NCBI GenBank assembly: GCA_035642535.1
Contig: DASQSE010000153.1
Span: 1 to 64,000 of the forward strand
Source: Jatrophihabitans sp035642535
GTDB taxonomy: Bacteria > Actinomycetota > Actinomycetes > Mycobacteriales > Jatrophihabitantaceae
Direction of reading: 5' to 3'
DNA: 64,000 nt
Part shown: positions 16,638 to 26,081 of the stretch, piece after piece
Layout: each line of letters begins with the position of its first letter
Numbering within the stretch: position 1 is the stretch's first letter
Made by a program: the position numbers and the translations under genes
Notes under the pieces: generated by a model
The model's input: the letters and a program-made list of their open reading frames with translations, nothing else
The model's database searches: none
Told to the model about the DNA's origin: nothing

Positions 16638-17611
16638 TGGCCGGTCTGCTCCGCAACCATCGGGTCGTGCCAGATGTGCTTGCGCACTGCCGAGCGCTCC
16701 TCGATGCCGGTCATGCCGGTGACGGTCGAGAGCGCCTCGGCGTAGACGTGGTCGTGGTCGAGGCGGCGCAATTCCTCGGCGAGCAGCTCGCCCAGCGGAC
16801 GTTCGCCGAACGGCATGTAGGAATCCTGCTGCCCCTCACGCCGCAGCACGAGGCTGCTGCCCTCGATCGTCGCGCGAGTGATCTTGCCGTGGTCGAAGGT
16901 GATGTCGACCCCGCTGATCGGCTCGTCGTCGGTGCCGTCGACCGCCATCTCGATTCCCAGCCGCGCGGTGAGCCAACCCGCGAGCAGCCGCGCCGACGGT
17001 TCGTTGCAGCCGCCGTGGACGACCGCGCTCGTCGCGGCGTGCCGGCCACCGTCGAACGCGGAGGCGAGCGCGATGCGCCACGGTGTCACGCGCGTCCACG
17101 CGAGGTCGGTGTCGCCCGGCGCGAAGTCCTCGGCGCGCTGCTGGAGCGCTCCGTTGGGATCCGCGGCGCGGCTGACGTCCGAGATGCGCCGCTCGGCGAA
17201 CACCCCCAGCGGGTCGTAGGCGATCTTCTCCGGCGGCTCGCCGTGCCACCACGTGACGACCGGAACGTCGGGAGCGAGCAGCGGCAGGGTCACCGACTCG
17301 GCGTGCAGCGCGAGCCGGCCGTACATGCGCAGCACGACTGACTCGCCCGGCCCTAGCCGGCCGCCGATCGTGACCTCGGCGTCGAGGCGCGGGACCGGCG
17401 CGTCGATCTGCCGGCGCACGACCACGAGCATCCGCATCGGGTGTCGGCTGGCGGCGATCGTCGCGGCCTCCTCGGCCTCCTCGACGTCCTTTTGGTCGAC
17501 GACCACGACCAGCGTCAAGGCGATGCCGCTCGTGACCGCGCCGCCCGTCCGGCGCTCCGCGGCGAGCGCCTTGACGACCGCCGTCCCTGTCGTATCCCAC
17601 AGCGTCGTCAT
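16634..17611 (-). CDS. opcA: Glucose-6-phosphate dehydrogenase assembly protein OpcA
   Basis: 325 residues starting at ATG 17611, in an ATGA overlap with zwf. OpcA proteins occur almost always next to zwf in actinobacteria and cyanobacteria and activate or assemble G6PDH, in part by redox control. Visible conserved pieces are 'TLWDTTGTAVVKAL', 'PVVTWWHGEPPEKIAYDPLG', 'DLAWTRVTPWRIALASAFD' and 'RRLDHDHVYAEAL'. No catalytic motif is expected. Position between zwf and pgl supports the call. Confidence 0.94.
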   Translation of the reverse strand: MTTLWDTTGTAVVKALAAERRTGGAVTSGIALTLVVVVDQKDVEEAEEAATIAASRHPMRMLVVVRRQIDAPVPRLDAEVTIGGRLGPGESVVLRMYGRLALHAESVTLPLLAPDVPVVTWWHGEPPEKIAYDPLGVFAERRISDVSRAADPNGALQQRAEDFAPGDTDLAWTRVTPWRIALASAFDGGRHAATSAVVHGGCNEPSARLLAGWLTARLGIEMAVDGTDDEPISGVDITFDHGKITRATIEGSSLVLRREGQQDSYMPFGERPLGELLAEELRRLDHDHVYAEALSTVTGMTGIEERSAVRKHIWHDPMVAEQTGQ

Positions 17612-19230
17612 GGGCGCCTCCATTGCCGGCCGTCGGCGCCCAGCATGTCGTCGGCCTCCTTGGGGCCCCACTCGCCGGCGCGGTACAGATGCGGCGCGGT
17701 GCCGGACCAGAACCCCTCGAGCGGGTCGATCACGCGCCAGGATGCCTCGACCTCCTCGCTGCGCGGGAACAGCGTGGCGTCGCCGATCAACACGTCGAGG
17801 ATCAACCGCTCGTACGCCTCCGGCGAGGACTCGGTGAACGCCTCGCCGTAGAGGAAGTCCATCGCGACGTCGCGGACCTCCATCGCGCTGCCCGGCACCT
17901 TCGAACCGAACTTCAGCGTCACGCCCTCGTCCGGCTGGACGCGGATCACCAACTGGTTGTTCCCGAGCTCCTGGGTGTCGGTCTTGCTGAACGGCAGATG
18001 CGGCGCCTTCTTGTAGACGACCGCGATCTCGGTAACCCGCTTGGGCAGCCGCTTGCCGGTGCGCAGGTAGAACGGCACGCCGGCCCAGCGCCGCGTCTCG
18101 ACGCCGAGCCGGACCGCGGCGTAGGTCTCGGTGTTCGAGTCGTCCGGGATCCCGTCCTCCGCGCGGAAGGCCACCGCGCGTTCGCCGGCGAGCCAACCCT
18201 GGTCGTACTGGCCACGGACGGCGTAGCTGGCGAGATCGGACGGCAGCGAGATTGCGCGCAGCGCCTTGAGCTTCTCGATGCGCACCGCCTCGGGGGAGAA
18301 CTCGACCGGCTCTTCCATCGCCGTCAGCGCGAGCAGCTGGAGCAGGTGGTTCTGCAGGACGTCACGCGCCGCGCCGGTGGCCTGGTAGAAAGCGGCGCGC
18401 CCGCCGATGCCGACGTCCTCAGCCATCGTGATCTGCACCGAGTCGACGTAGTTCGCGTTCCATACCGGCTCGAACCATAGGTTGGCGAAGCGCAGGGCGA
18501 GCAGGTTCTGGACGGTCTCCTTGCCGAGGTAGTGGTCGATCCGATAGACGTCGCGCGGCGGGAAGACGTTGTCGACGAGCTGGTTCAGCTCGAGCGCGCT
18601 GGCGAGGTCGTGACCGAACGGCTTCTCGACCACCACTCGCCGCCAGCCCTGCGCCTGCGCGGCATCCGAGAGCCCGGTCCGCTGCATCTGCTTGAGCACG
18701 GCCGGGAACAGCGACGGCGGCACCGAGAGGTAGAAGGCCGCGTTGCCGCGGGTGCCGTGCGATTCGCGGAGCTCGTCCATCCTTTTGACGAGTTCGTCGA
18801 ACGCGTTGTCGTCGTCGAAGGATCCCTCGATGAAGACGGTGTTCGCGGCGAGCCGGCGCCACACCTCCTCGTTCCAGCTGGTGCGCGCGCCGTCGCGGGC
18901 GCACTTGCGAGCCAGCGCCTCGAACGAACCGCCGCCCGGCCAGTCGGACCGGGAGAAGCCGACCACCACGAAGTCCGTCGGCAGCAGGCCCCGGTTGGCG
19001 AGGTCGTATACCGCCGGTATCAGCTTTTTCCGGGAAAGATCGCCACCGATGCCGAAGATCACCAGCGCACACGGCTCTGGCACCCGCGGCAGCCGCCGAT
19101 CGGACGGATCGCGCAGTGGGTTCGCGACCGCCCCTGCCGCGCCGAGCTGTGCCGGCCCCGCCGTGGCAGCAGTCGCCGGCATGCCCTCGGCGCGGTGGGC
19201 CTCGGCCGCTCGTTCGGTCGCCTCGCTCAC
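17608..19230 (-). CDS. zwf: Glucose-6-phosphate 1-dehydrogenase
   Basis: 540 residues from GTG 19230, which lies 7 bp after the tal stop; the open frame upstream of it is inside tal and is not used. The enzyme oxidises glucose 6-phosphate to the lactone with NADP. The coenzyme motif 'VIFGIGGDLSRKKLIPA' and the active-site signature 'RIDHYLGKETVQN' are present, with 'RAAFYQATGAARDVLQNHLLQLLAL' and 'GVPFYLRTGKRLPKR' further on. A ~50-residue Ala-rich N-terminal extension precedes the dehydrogenase domain. It overlaps opcA by 4 nt. Confidence 0.96.
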   Translation of the reverse strand: MSEATERAAEAHRAEGMPATAATAGPAQLGAAGAVANPLRDPSDRRLPRVPEPCALVIFGIGGDLSRKKLIPAVYDLANRGLLPTDFVVVGFSRSDWPGGGSFEALARKCARDGARTSWNEEVWRRLAANTVFIEGSFDDDNAFDELVKRMDELRESHGTRGNAAFYLSVPPSLFPAVLKQMQRTGLSDAAQAQGWRRVVVEKPFGHDLASALELNQLVDNVFPPRDVYRIDHYLGKETVQNLLALRFANLWFEPVWNANYVDSVQITMAEDVGIGGRAAFYQATGAARDVLQNHLLQLLALTAMEEPVEFSPEAVRIEKLKALRAISLPSDLASYAVRGQYDQGWLAGERAVAFRAEDGIPDDSNTETYAAVRLGVETRRWAGVPFYLRTGKRLPKRVTEIAVVYKKAPHLPFSKTDTQELGNNQLVIRVQPDEGVTLKFGSKVPGSAMEVRDVAMDFLYGEAFTESSPEAYERLILDVLIGDATLFPRSEEVEASWRVIDPLEGFWSGTAPHLYRAGEWGPKEADDMLGADGRQWRRP

Positions 19231-19237
19231 GTAAGGC

Positions 19238-20344
19238 TCACTGAACGACGTCGAGCTGGCCGCGCACGCTCTCGGCGAGCTGGGTGTAGGAGTCCTCGAA
19301 CTTCTGCACACCCTCGGCTTCCAGCACCGAGATCACGTCGTCGTAGCCGATGCCGAGCTCGGCGAGATTCGCAATCACCTGACGCGCGTCGTCATACGTG
19401 CCTGCGATGGCGTTGCCGCCGATGGTGCCGTGGTCGGCGACCGCGTCGAGAGTTGCTTCAGGCATCGTGTTGACGGTGTTCGGCGCGATCAGCTGGCTGA
19501 CGTACATCGTGTCGTCGTAGGTGGGGTCCTTGACGCCGGTCGACGCCCATAGCGGCCGCTGCTCGTTCGCGCCCGCCGCGGCGAGCGCCTGCCACCGTGC
19601 CGACGCGATCACCTTCTCGTAACGCTCGTAGGCCAGCCGGGCATTCGCGATCGCCGCCTTGCCGCGCAGCCCCTGCGCCGTCTCGCTGCCGATCTTGTCG
19701 AGCCGCTTGTCGACCTCGGTGTCGACGCGGGAGACGAAGAACGAGGCGACCGAGCGGATGTGCGACAGGTCGATGCCGTTGCGCTGTGCCTCCTCGAGGC
19801 CGCCCAGGTAGGCGTCCATGACCTCGTCGTAGCGGTCGAGGCCGAAGATCAACGTGACGTTGACATTGATGCCGGCCGCGGTGGCCTCCCGGATCGAGGG
19901 GAGTCCTTCGGCCGTCGCCGGGATCTTGACCATCACGTTGGGCCGGTCGACGAGCCACCACAGCCCTTTGGCCTCCGCCGTGGTGCGCGAGGTCTCGTGT
20001 GCGAGCCGCGGGTCGACCTCGATCGAGACCCGGCCGTCGAGCCCGTTCGTCCGGTCGTGGACGGGGCGCAGCACGTCGCACGCCCAGCGGATGTCGTAGG
20101 CCATCAGGTAGCGGATCGCGCCGTCGATCGCGATCTCCCGGGTCTTGAGGTCGCGCAACTGCCCGTCGTACGCGTCGCCCTTCTCGAGGGCCTTCTGGAA
20201 GATCGTCGGGTTGCTGGTGACCCCGACGACGTGCTTGTCGTCGACGAGATCCTGCAGGTTGCCACTGCGCAGCCGCTCCCGGCTGATGTCGTCAAGCCAT
20301 ATCGACACGCCTTGGGCGCTCAGTTCGGCCAGTGTGTCGCTCAT
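19238..20344 (-). CDS. tal: Transaldolase
   Basis: 368 residues, the length of the actinobacterial transaldolase type. It transfers a dihydroxyacetone unit between sugar phosphates. The Schiff-base lysine is in 'PNVMVKIPATAEGL', with 'VVGVTSNPTIFQKAL' near the N-terminus and 'NTMPEATLDAVADHG' near the end. The start ATG follows GGAGAAGATC, a good ribosome-binding site. It lies 16 bp downstream of tkt and 7 bp upstream of zwf. Confidence 0.96.
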   Translation of the reverse strand: MSDTLAELSAQGVSIWLDDISRERLRSGNLQDLVDDKHVVGVTSNPTIFQKALEKGDAYDGQLRDLKTREIAIDGAIRYLMAYDIRWACDVLRPVHDRTNGLDGRVSIEVDPRLAHETSRTTAEAKGLWWLVDRPNVMVKIPATAEGLPSIREATAAGINVNVTLIFGLDRYDEVMDAYLGGLEEAQRNGIDLSHIRSVASFFVSRVDTEVDKRLDKIGSETAQGLRGKAAIANARLAYERYEKVIASARWQALAAAGANEQRPLWASTGVKDPTYDDTMYVSQLIAPNTVNTMPEATLDAVADHGTIGGNAIAGTYDDARQVIANLAELGIGYDDVISVLEAEGVQKFEDSYTQLAESVRGQLDVVQ

Positions 20345-20360
20345 GATCTTCTCCTCCGTG

Positions 20361-22481
20361 TCAGTTTCCGGTCGCCGCGCCTCTGATGCGCCCCGCGCGC
20401 TCGAGCGCGGCGTGCCCAGCCGCGGCGACCCGGTCAGGAGTGAAACCGAATTGCTCGTACAGAACCTTCCCGTCCGCGCTGGCTCCGTAATGATCGATGC
20501 TGACGATCTCGCCGGCCTCGCCCACGAGATCGCGCCAGCCCATCCGGACGGCCGCCTCTACGCTGACCCGCGCCTTGACCGCGGGCGGCAGCACGTGCTG
20601 CTGGTAGGCCTCGCGCTGGCTGCGGAACCACTCGATGCACGGCATCGAGACGACGCGCGTCGGATGACCCTCACTCTCCAGCCGTTCGCGCGCAGCCAGT
20701 GCGATCGACACCTCGGAGCCCGTCGCGATGATGAGCAGCGCAGGCAGTCCCGACGACGCTTCCTCCAGCACGTAGCCGCCACGCACCGCGTCGCCGACCT
20801 TGCCGGGGTCGAGTACGGGCAGGTTCTGCCGGGACAGCGCCAGTGCGATGGGCCGGTCGGTGTATTCCAGCGTGGCGCGCCAGCACACCGCTGTTTCGTT
20901 GGCGTCGGCAGGTCGGACGACGTCCAACCCCGGGATCGCGCGCAGCGCGGCCAGATGCTCGATGGGCTGGTGCGTCGGGCCGTCCCCGCCGAGGCCGAAG
21001 GAATCGTGCGTCCACACGTAGATCGTGGGCAGCCGCATCAGCGCCGCGAGCCGCACCGGCGGCCGCATGTAATCGCTGAAGACGAGGAAGGTGCCGCCGT
21101 AGACCCGGGTGCCGCCGTGCAGCGTGATGCCGTTCATGATCGAACCCATCGCGTGCTCGCGGATGCCGAAGTGCAGGGTGCGGCCGTACGGCCCGCCGGG
21201 CCACATCTTCGTCTGGTGCTCGGCCGGGACGAAGCTGGGCTCGCCCTCCATCGTGGTGTTGTTGCTCTCGGCGAGATCGGCCGAACCGCCCCACAGCTCC
21301 GGCAGCACCCCGGCCAGCGCAGTGAGCACCTTCCCGGACGCGGCACGCGTCGAGACCTCGTTGCGCTTGCCGTCCTTCGTCGCCGGGAAGCTGGGCAGGC
21401 CGGCGGCCCAGCCTTCGGGCAGCGCCCGGTGGCTGACCCGCTCCTGCAGCGCGGCGCGCTCCGGATTGGCACCCGCCCAGGCGTCGAAGCGCTTGCGCCA
21501 CGACGCATGCGCTTCCCGGCCGCGGTCGACGACCTGCCGGGCGTGGGCGAGCACCTCCGGGCTGACGAAGAAGCTGAGCTCCGGGTCGAACCCGAGGATC
21601 TCCTTGGTGCGCCGCACCTCGTCGGCGCCGAGCGCAGCACCGTGCGCCGCCCCGGTGTTCTGCTTGGTCGGCGCCGGCCAGCCGATGATCGTGCGTACCG
21701 CGATGACCGACGGCCGGTCGGTGACGTCCTGCGCCGCCTCGAGCGCCTGTTGGAGCGCCACCACGTCTTCGCCGGAGTCGACCCGCTGGGTGTGCCAGCC
21801 GTAAGCGGCATACCGCGCCAGGACGTCCTCGCTGAACGCGACCGCCGTGTCGTCCTCGATGGAGATGTGGTTGTCGTCGTAGAGCATGATCAGGTTGCCG
21901 AGCTGCTGGTGCCCGGCGAGCGAGGACGCCTCGCTGGAGACGCCCTCCTCCATGCAGCCGTCACCGGCGACGACGTAGATGAAGTGATCGAACGGCGATT
22001 CGCCCGGTGCCGCGTCCGGATCGAACAGCCCGCGCTCGCGCCGGGACGCCATCGCCATCCCGACGGCGTTGCCGACGCCCTGGCCGAGCGGCCCGGTGGT
22101 CGTCTCGATCCCCGCCGTGTGGCCGTATTCCGGGTGGCCCGGGGTGCGCGACTCCCAGGTGCGTAGCGCCTGCAGGTCGCCGAGCTCGAGCCCGTAGCCG
22201 GACAGATAGAGCTGGCAGTACTGCGTCAGCGACGAGTGCCCGTTCGAGAGGACAAACCGGTCGCGACCCACCCAGTGCGGGTCGGTGGGGTCGTGCCGCA
22301 TCACGCGCTGGTAGAGCAGGTAGGCCAGCGGCGCGAGGCTCATCGCGGTGCCGGGGTGGCCGTTGCCGACCTTTTGCACGGCATCTGCGGCGAGCAGCCG
22401 GGCAGTGTCGACCGCCTTGGTGTCGAGGTCGGTCCACCACTCAGGGTGTGTCGTAGTCACGCCGTCCTCGGGCTCGCTCAC
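20361..22481 (-). CDS. tkt: Transketolase
   Basis: 706 residues. It moves two-carbon units between sugar phosphates with thiamine diphosphate. Present are 'GHPGTAMSLAPLAYLLYQ', the ThDP motif from 'VAGDGCMEEGVSSEA' to 'YDDNHISIED', 'GIREHAMGSIMNGI' and 'TIYVWTHDSFGLGGDGPTHQPIEHL'. The GTG start has a strong ribosome-binding site (GAGGAGGG). It is the first gene of the operon and divergent from ctaB; TACGCT about 35 bp before the start may be its -10. Confidence 0.96.
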   Translation of the reverse strand: MSEPEDGVTTTHPEWWTDLDTKAVDTARLLAADAVQKVGNGHPGTAMSLAPLAYLLYQRVMRHDPTDPHWVGRDRFVLSNGHSSLTQYCQLYLSGYGLELGDLQALRTWESRTPGHPEYGHTAGIETTTGPLGQGVGNAVGMAMASRRERGLFDPDAAPGESPFDHFIYVVAGDGCMEEGVSSEASSLAGHQQLGNLIMLYDDNHISIEDDTAVAFSEDVLARYAAYGWHTQRVDSGEDVVALQQALEAAQDVTDRPSVIAVRTIIGWPAPTKQNTGAAHGAALGADEVRRTKEILGFDPELSFFVSPEVLAHARQVVDRGREAHASWRKRFDAWAGANPERAALQERVSHRALPEGWAAGLPSFPATKDGKRNEVSTRAASGKVLTALAGVLPELWGGSADLAESNNTTMEGEPSFVPAEHQTKMWPGGPYGRTLHFGIREHAMGSIMNGITLHGGTRVYGGTFLVFSDYMRPPVRLAALMRLPTIYVWTHDSFGLGGDGPTHQPIEHLAALRAIPGLDVVRPADANETAVCWRATLEYTDRPIALALSRQNLPVLDPGKVGDAVRGGYVLEEASSGLPALLIIATGSEVSIALAARERLESEGHPTRVVSMPCIEWFRSQREAYQQHVLPPAVKARVSVEAAVRMGWRDLVGEAGEIVSIDHYGASADGKVLYEQFGFTPDRVAAAGHAALERAGRIRGAATGN

Positions 22482-22568
22482 GGACCCTCCTCAAGTAGCT
22501 CCCAAGGTCAGCGTAGCCATGTCGCAATGCCGCGCCAGGGCCTGCGCAGAACGGCGCCCAGCGGCGGC

Positions 22569-22574
22569 TACGCT
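22569..22574 (+). promoter_or_regulatory. -10 element of a leaderless ctaB transcript
   Basis: TACGCT lies 6 nt before GTG 22581, with no ribosome-binding site; this decides the start over upstream in-frame codons. Confidence 0.45.
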
Positions 22575-22580
22575 GATCCA

Positions 22581-23555
22581 GTGACGCAGACCTCCACCGC
22601 GCCGATCTCGACGGTTCCGGATCGGTCAGAAGACGGTGCGGCGGTCGGTCCGATCCTGAAGCTGGCGCCCCGCGTCGCCCGCCGGCGGGGCCGTGTCGCG
22701 GCGTATGTCGCGCTCACCAAACCCCGGATCATCGAGCTGCTGCTGGTCACCACCGTGCCGTCGATGGTGCTGGCGGCGGGCGGCATGCCCGAGTGGTGGG
22801 TCGTGCTGGCCACGATGGTGGGCGGCACGCTCGCCGCCGGCAGCGCGAACGCCCTCAACTGCTACGTCGATCGCGACATCGACGCCGTGATGCGGCGCAC
22901 CACCCATCGGCCGCTGGCCCGCCACGAGGTCTCGGCCGGCGGCGCGCTCGCGTTCGGGCTGGTGCTCGGCACCGTCGCGGTGGCGATGATGGCCGCCGTA
23001 ACCAACCTGCTCGCGGCGGGCCTGACCGCCGCCGCCATCGCCTTCTACGTTGTCGTCTACACGATGCTGCTCAAGCGCCGCACCCCGCAGAACATCGTGT
23101 GGGGCGGCGCGGCGGGCTGCATGCCGGTGTTGATCGGCTGGTCGGCGGTCACCGGCTCGCTGGCCTGGCCGGCAGCCGTGCTGTTCGCGGTGATCTTCCT
23201 CTGGACCCCGCCACACTTCTGGGCACTGGCCATCCGCTACCGCGACGACTACGCCCGTGCCAATGTGCCGATGCTGCCGGTCGTCGCATCGCCAGTACGG
23301 GTCGCGGGCGAGATCGTCGGCTACGCGTGGGCGACGGTGCTGATGTCGCTCGTCCTGTGGCCGCTGGCCACCGGCTGGGTGTACGGCGCGCTGGCCGTGC
23401 TCGCCGGTGCGGCCTTCCTCGTCGCCGCACACCGGCTGCTCGCCCGGACTCGCGCGGGCAGCAACGCGAAGGCCGCGATGCAGCTGTTCCACGCGTCGAA
23501 CAGCTACCTGGCGTTCCTCTTCGTCGCCGTCGCGGTCGACACCTTCCTGCGCTGA
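22581..23555 (+). CDS. ctaB: Protohaem IX farnesyltransferase (haem O synthase)
   Basis: 324 residues, UbiA prenyltransferase family with about nine membrane helices. It adds farnesyl to haem B, giving haem O for terminal oxidases. The first Asp-rich motif is 'NCYVDRDIDAVMRRTTHRPL' and the second is 'YRDDYARANVPMLPVV'; 'PRIIELLLVTTVPSMVLA' starts the first helix. Haem A synthase CtaA is encoded 3 kb downstream on the other strand, and tkt is divergent, the usual neighbourhood. Confidence 0.96.
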   Translation: MTQTSTAPISTVPDRSEDGAAVGPILKLAPRVARRRGRVAAYVALTKPRIIELLLVTTVPSMVLAAGGMPEWWVVLATMVGGTLAAGSANALNCYVDRDIDAVMRRTTHRPLARHEVSAGGALAFGLVLGTVAVAMMAAVTNLLAAGLTAAAIAFYVVVYTMLLKRRTPQNIVWGGAAGCMPVLIGWSAVTGSLAWPAAVLFAVIFLWTPPHFWALAIRYRDDYARANVPMLPVVASPVRVAGEIVGYAWATVLMSLVLWPLATGWVYGALAVLAGAAFLVAAHRLLARTRAGSNAKAAMQLFHASNSYLAFLFVAVAVDTFLR

Positions 23556-23580
23556 CGGCCGTCCCGGAGATCGACAGCGG

Positions 23581-25128
23581 TCAGCCGGCCGGAATCGCCA
23601 ACGGGATGCTGGCCGTCCGGCGGACCGTCACCGTGACGCCCTGCACGTGCTCGGAACCGCTGATCTGCACGGTGCCCCGGGTGAAGCCCGCCGGCACCTC
23701 GAACACGTCGAAGATGAAGTGCGCGTGCGCGACGTTGCGCGCGCGGATCGTGTGTCCGTCGGGCAGTCGGAGCCGGAGCAGCTGCGGGTCGAAGCCGAAC
23801 GTGTGGCCGGGGTTCGCGGAGTCGGTGTAGTTCAGCCGCATCGACAGGATGGCGTGCCCCGGATCGCTGGCGTGTTTGGCCGTGTGCCCCGGAATCCAGA
23901 AGTCGATCGAGGCGTAGCTCGCCCGAGCGTGGAAGGTCGCGTCGGCCGATCCCACGCCGTTCGAGAAGTGCACGGGAATCGACGCGCGGCGATGCAGCAC
24001 CTCGCTGCGATGCCGGCGCGCGAGTACCGCGAGATTGTGCGCGCCGGGTTTCCCGCCCGGCAGCGAGAGCGTCTGCGTGTAGCCGCCGTTGCTCAGCTGG
24101 AGCACCGCGCTCGCGGCCTTGTCGATCGCGACGACGTCCCACTCGTCGCCGCCGCTCGTGACGGGCAGCTTGCGCGGCGCGCCGCCGTCGACGACCAGTT
24201 GCGCGCTGCCCGAACCCGTCCCGCTGACGTCGCCGGCGGTGTAGCTCAGCTGGAACGCGATCAGCTGCTGTCCGGGCGGCGCCGAGCGGGCGTCCGCGCC
24301 GAGCCCGTAGCGCGGGATGACACCGGCGGCCTCGAGGACCACGCCGGTGTTCTTGCCCACCATCCGAGCGGAGTCGAGCGAGGGCGGCGTCGGGACCTGG
24401 CCGAGCTGAGCGGACGTCAGCACGTCGGCGCCGGCCGGCGGCGGGTCGGGAACCGTCAGCCCGCCGGCGCCGGACGGCGCGGTCTTCCCGTCCGGGCGCA
24501 CGAGCAGGACGTCCGCGGCGAGCGCCTCCGGGTGCACGTCGCTCAGCGAGTGCGGCGGCGTGAGCGTCACCGGGCCCGTAGTCGTGGCGTCGTCAGTGGT
24601 CAGGCGCATCTCGACGTACGGGTACGCGGTGTTGCCGTCGACGAACAGCACCGGGCCGCAGAGCAGCGTCGTCGTCACATCGGACTGCTTCGCGTCGGCG
24701 GCCGGCTTCGTCGGTTTGCTGAAGTAGCAGCGGGTCGTGCCGTTCGTGGCGCCGTGCTGCTGCCGGACGTAGTCACGCAGCACCGCTTCCGCCTTGGTCA
24801 GGACCCGGTCCGGAGCCGCGACCGACTTGCCCTCGTAGGTGATCTGCGGCTTGGTCTGCGGCCAGAGCTGCCAGGTGAGAACGCCGGCGGCGACCGCGGC
24901 GATCGCGACGACGGCCAGGATGAGCGGCGTGCGCCTGCGGCGCCGCTGCGGTGGCGGGGTCTGCCACTGCGGTTGCCATGCGGCCGGCGCGTTCCACTCC
25001 GGCACCGGCGCCTGCCACACGAGGGGCGGTGCGGGCAGCGGGCGCCGCACACCAGTCCATGTCGCGCCGTCGTAATACGCCTCGGACGCCGGATCCTGCG
25101 GGTCTGGATACCACCCCGGTTCAGCCAT
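23581..25128 (-). CDS. DUF2510 membrane-anchored protein of unknown function
   Basis: 515 residues. The N-terminus is a DUF2510 motif ('GWYPDPQDPASEAYYDGATWTG'-type, residues ~4-24), followed by a Pro/Trp-rich stretch, a basic run and one membrane helix at about 67-88. The remaining ~425 residues should be outside and are rich in beta-strand with Ser/Thr/Gly; two segments ('STWGGDEWDVVAIDKAASAVLQLSNGGYTQTL'-like and 'FHARASYASIDFWIPGHTAKHASDPGHAILSMRLNY') look like repeated beta-sandwich modules. DUF2510 proteins are common in actinobacterial envelopes; function is unknown. Start ATG 25128 has no ribosome-binding site; TATCTG lies 13 nt upstream. Confidence 0.7.
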   Translation of the reverse strand: MAEPGWYPDPQDPASEAYYDGATWTGVRRPLPAPPLVWQAPVPEWNAPAAWQPQWQTPPPQRRRRRTPLILAVVAIAAVAAGVLTWQLWPQTKPQITYEGKSVAAPDRVLTKAEAVLRDYVRQQHGATNGTTRCYFSKPTKPAADAKQSDVTTTLLCGPVLFVDGNTAYPYVEMRLTTDDATTTGPVTLTPPHSLSDVHPEALAADVLLVRPDGKTAPSGAGGLTVPDPPPAGADVLTSAQLGQVPTPPSLDSARMVGKNTGVVLEAAGVIPRYGLGADARSAPPGQQLIAFQLSYTAGDVSGTGSGSAQLVVDGGAPRKLPVTSGGDEWDVVAIDKAASAVLQLSNGGYTQTLSLPGGKPGAHNLAVLARRHRSEVLHRRASIPVHFSNGVGSADATFHARASYASIDFWIPGHTAKHASDPGHAILSMRLNYTDSANPGHTFGFDPQLLRLRLPDGHTIRARNVAHAHFIFDVFEVPAGFTRGTVQISGSEHVQGVTVTVRRTASIPLAIPAG

Positions 25129-25173
25129 TGGTTGATCATCACAGATAAGGGGCAAACCGTCCTTTCCGGGCCC

Positions 25174-25179
25174 TACCAT
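25174..25179 (+). promoter_or_regulatory. -10 element for the ATP-grasp gene
   Basis: TACCAT lies 8 nt before GTG 25188 with no ribosome-binding site. Confidence 0.35.
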
Positions 25180-25187
25180 CAGGACTC

Positions 25188-26081
25188 GTGCCTGCCGTGC
25201 TCCTCGCGACCTGTGCCGCGCTTCCGGACGGCGACGAGGACGCCGACCTGCTCGTCGGCGCGCTGGCCGACGCAGGCGTCGAAGCACGCTGGGCGGTCTG
25301 GAACGATCCGTCCGTCGATTGGGACGCCGACCTCGTGGTGCTGCGCTCCACCTGGGACTACACGGTCGATCGTGACGCCTTCCTCGACTGGGTCGCGCGC
25401 TTGCGGCAGGTCGCGAACGGTCCGGCCGTGGTGCGCTGGAACACCGACAAGGTCTATCTGCGCGATCTCGCCGTCGCCGGCATCCCCACGGTGGACACTG
25501 CGTTCGCCGCGCCAGGCCAGGCCGTGCAGTTCGCGCCGCACACCACCGAGTTCGTGGTGAAGCCGTCCGTTGGCGCGGGATCGAGGGGCGTCGGCCGGTT
25601 CACGCCCGACCGCGCGGACGACGCACACCGGCACGTCGCCGATCTCCACGCGGCCGGCCGGACTGCGATGGTGCAGCCGTACCTCGACGCGGTCGACACA
25701 GTCGGAGAGACCGCGCTCATCTACTTCGACGGACGGTTCAGCCACGCGGTGCGCAAGGGGCCGATGCTGCCCGAGGGCATTGCGCACCCGGTGCACGGCT
25801 GGGAGTTGTTCGTCGAGGAGCGCATTGAGGCGCGGCAGCCCGATGCGGCCGAGCTCCAGATCGGCGAGGCGGTGCTCGCGGCGGTGCGTTCGCGATTCGG
25901 CGCCGATCAGCTCTACGCGCGCGTCGACCTGCTGCCGGGCGCCGCCGGCCCGGTCGTGGTCGAGCTCGAGCTCACCGAGCCGTCCGTGTTCCTGCTCCAC
26001 GGCGCGGACGGCGATCAGCCGGTCCGGCGATTTGCCGCCGCGATATCCGCCCGCGCTCAGCCGGCGAACGCCGGCAGGTAG
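25188..26081 (+). CDS. ATP-grasp domain protein (RimK/glutathione-synthase-like)
   Basis: 297 residues. ATP-grasp enzymes join a carboxylate to an amine or similar through an acyl phosphate. 'WNTDKVYLRDLAVAGIPTVDT' is the linker helix before the grasp, 'TEFVVKPSVGAGSRGVGRF' the ATP-binding lysine and flexible loop, 'MVQPYLDAVDTVGETALIYFDGRFSHAV' the central strands, and 'YARVDLLPGAAGPVVVELELTEPSVFL' the metal-binding end (E and the final 'ELELTEPS'). The substrate cannot be inferred; no biosynthetic partner gene is adjacent. Its 3' end overlaps the opposing GH4 remnant by about 25 bp. Confidence 0.85.
   Translation: MPAVLLATCAALPDGDEDADLLVGALADAGVEARWAVWNDPSVDWDADLVVLRSTWDYTVDRDAFLDWVARLRQVANGPAVVRWNTDKVYLRDLAVAGIPTVDTAFAAPGQAVQFAPHTTEFVVKPSVGAGSRGVGRFTPDRADDAHRHVADLHAAGRTAMVQPYLDAVDTVGETALIYFDGRFSHAVRKGPMLPEGIAHPVHGWELFVEERIEARQPDAAELQIGEAVLAAVRSRFGADQLYARVDLLPGAAGPVVVELELTEPSVFLLHGADGDQPVRRFAAAISARAQPANAGR

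Noticed and set aside
17608..19311. Longer N-terminus of zwf starting inside tal
   Set aside because: The extra residues are a Ser/Arg/Pro-rich shadow of tal; GTG 19230 just after the tal stop fits operon spacing.
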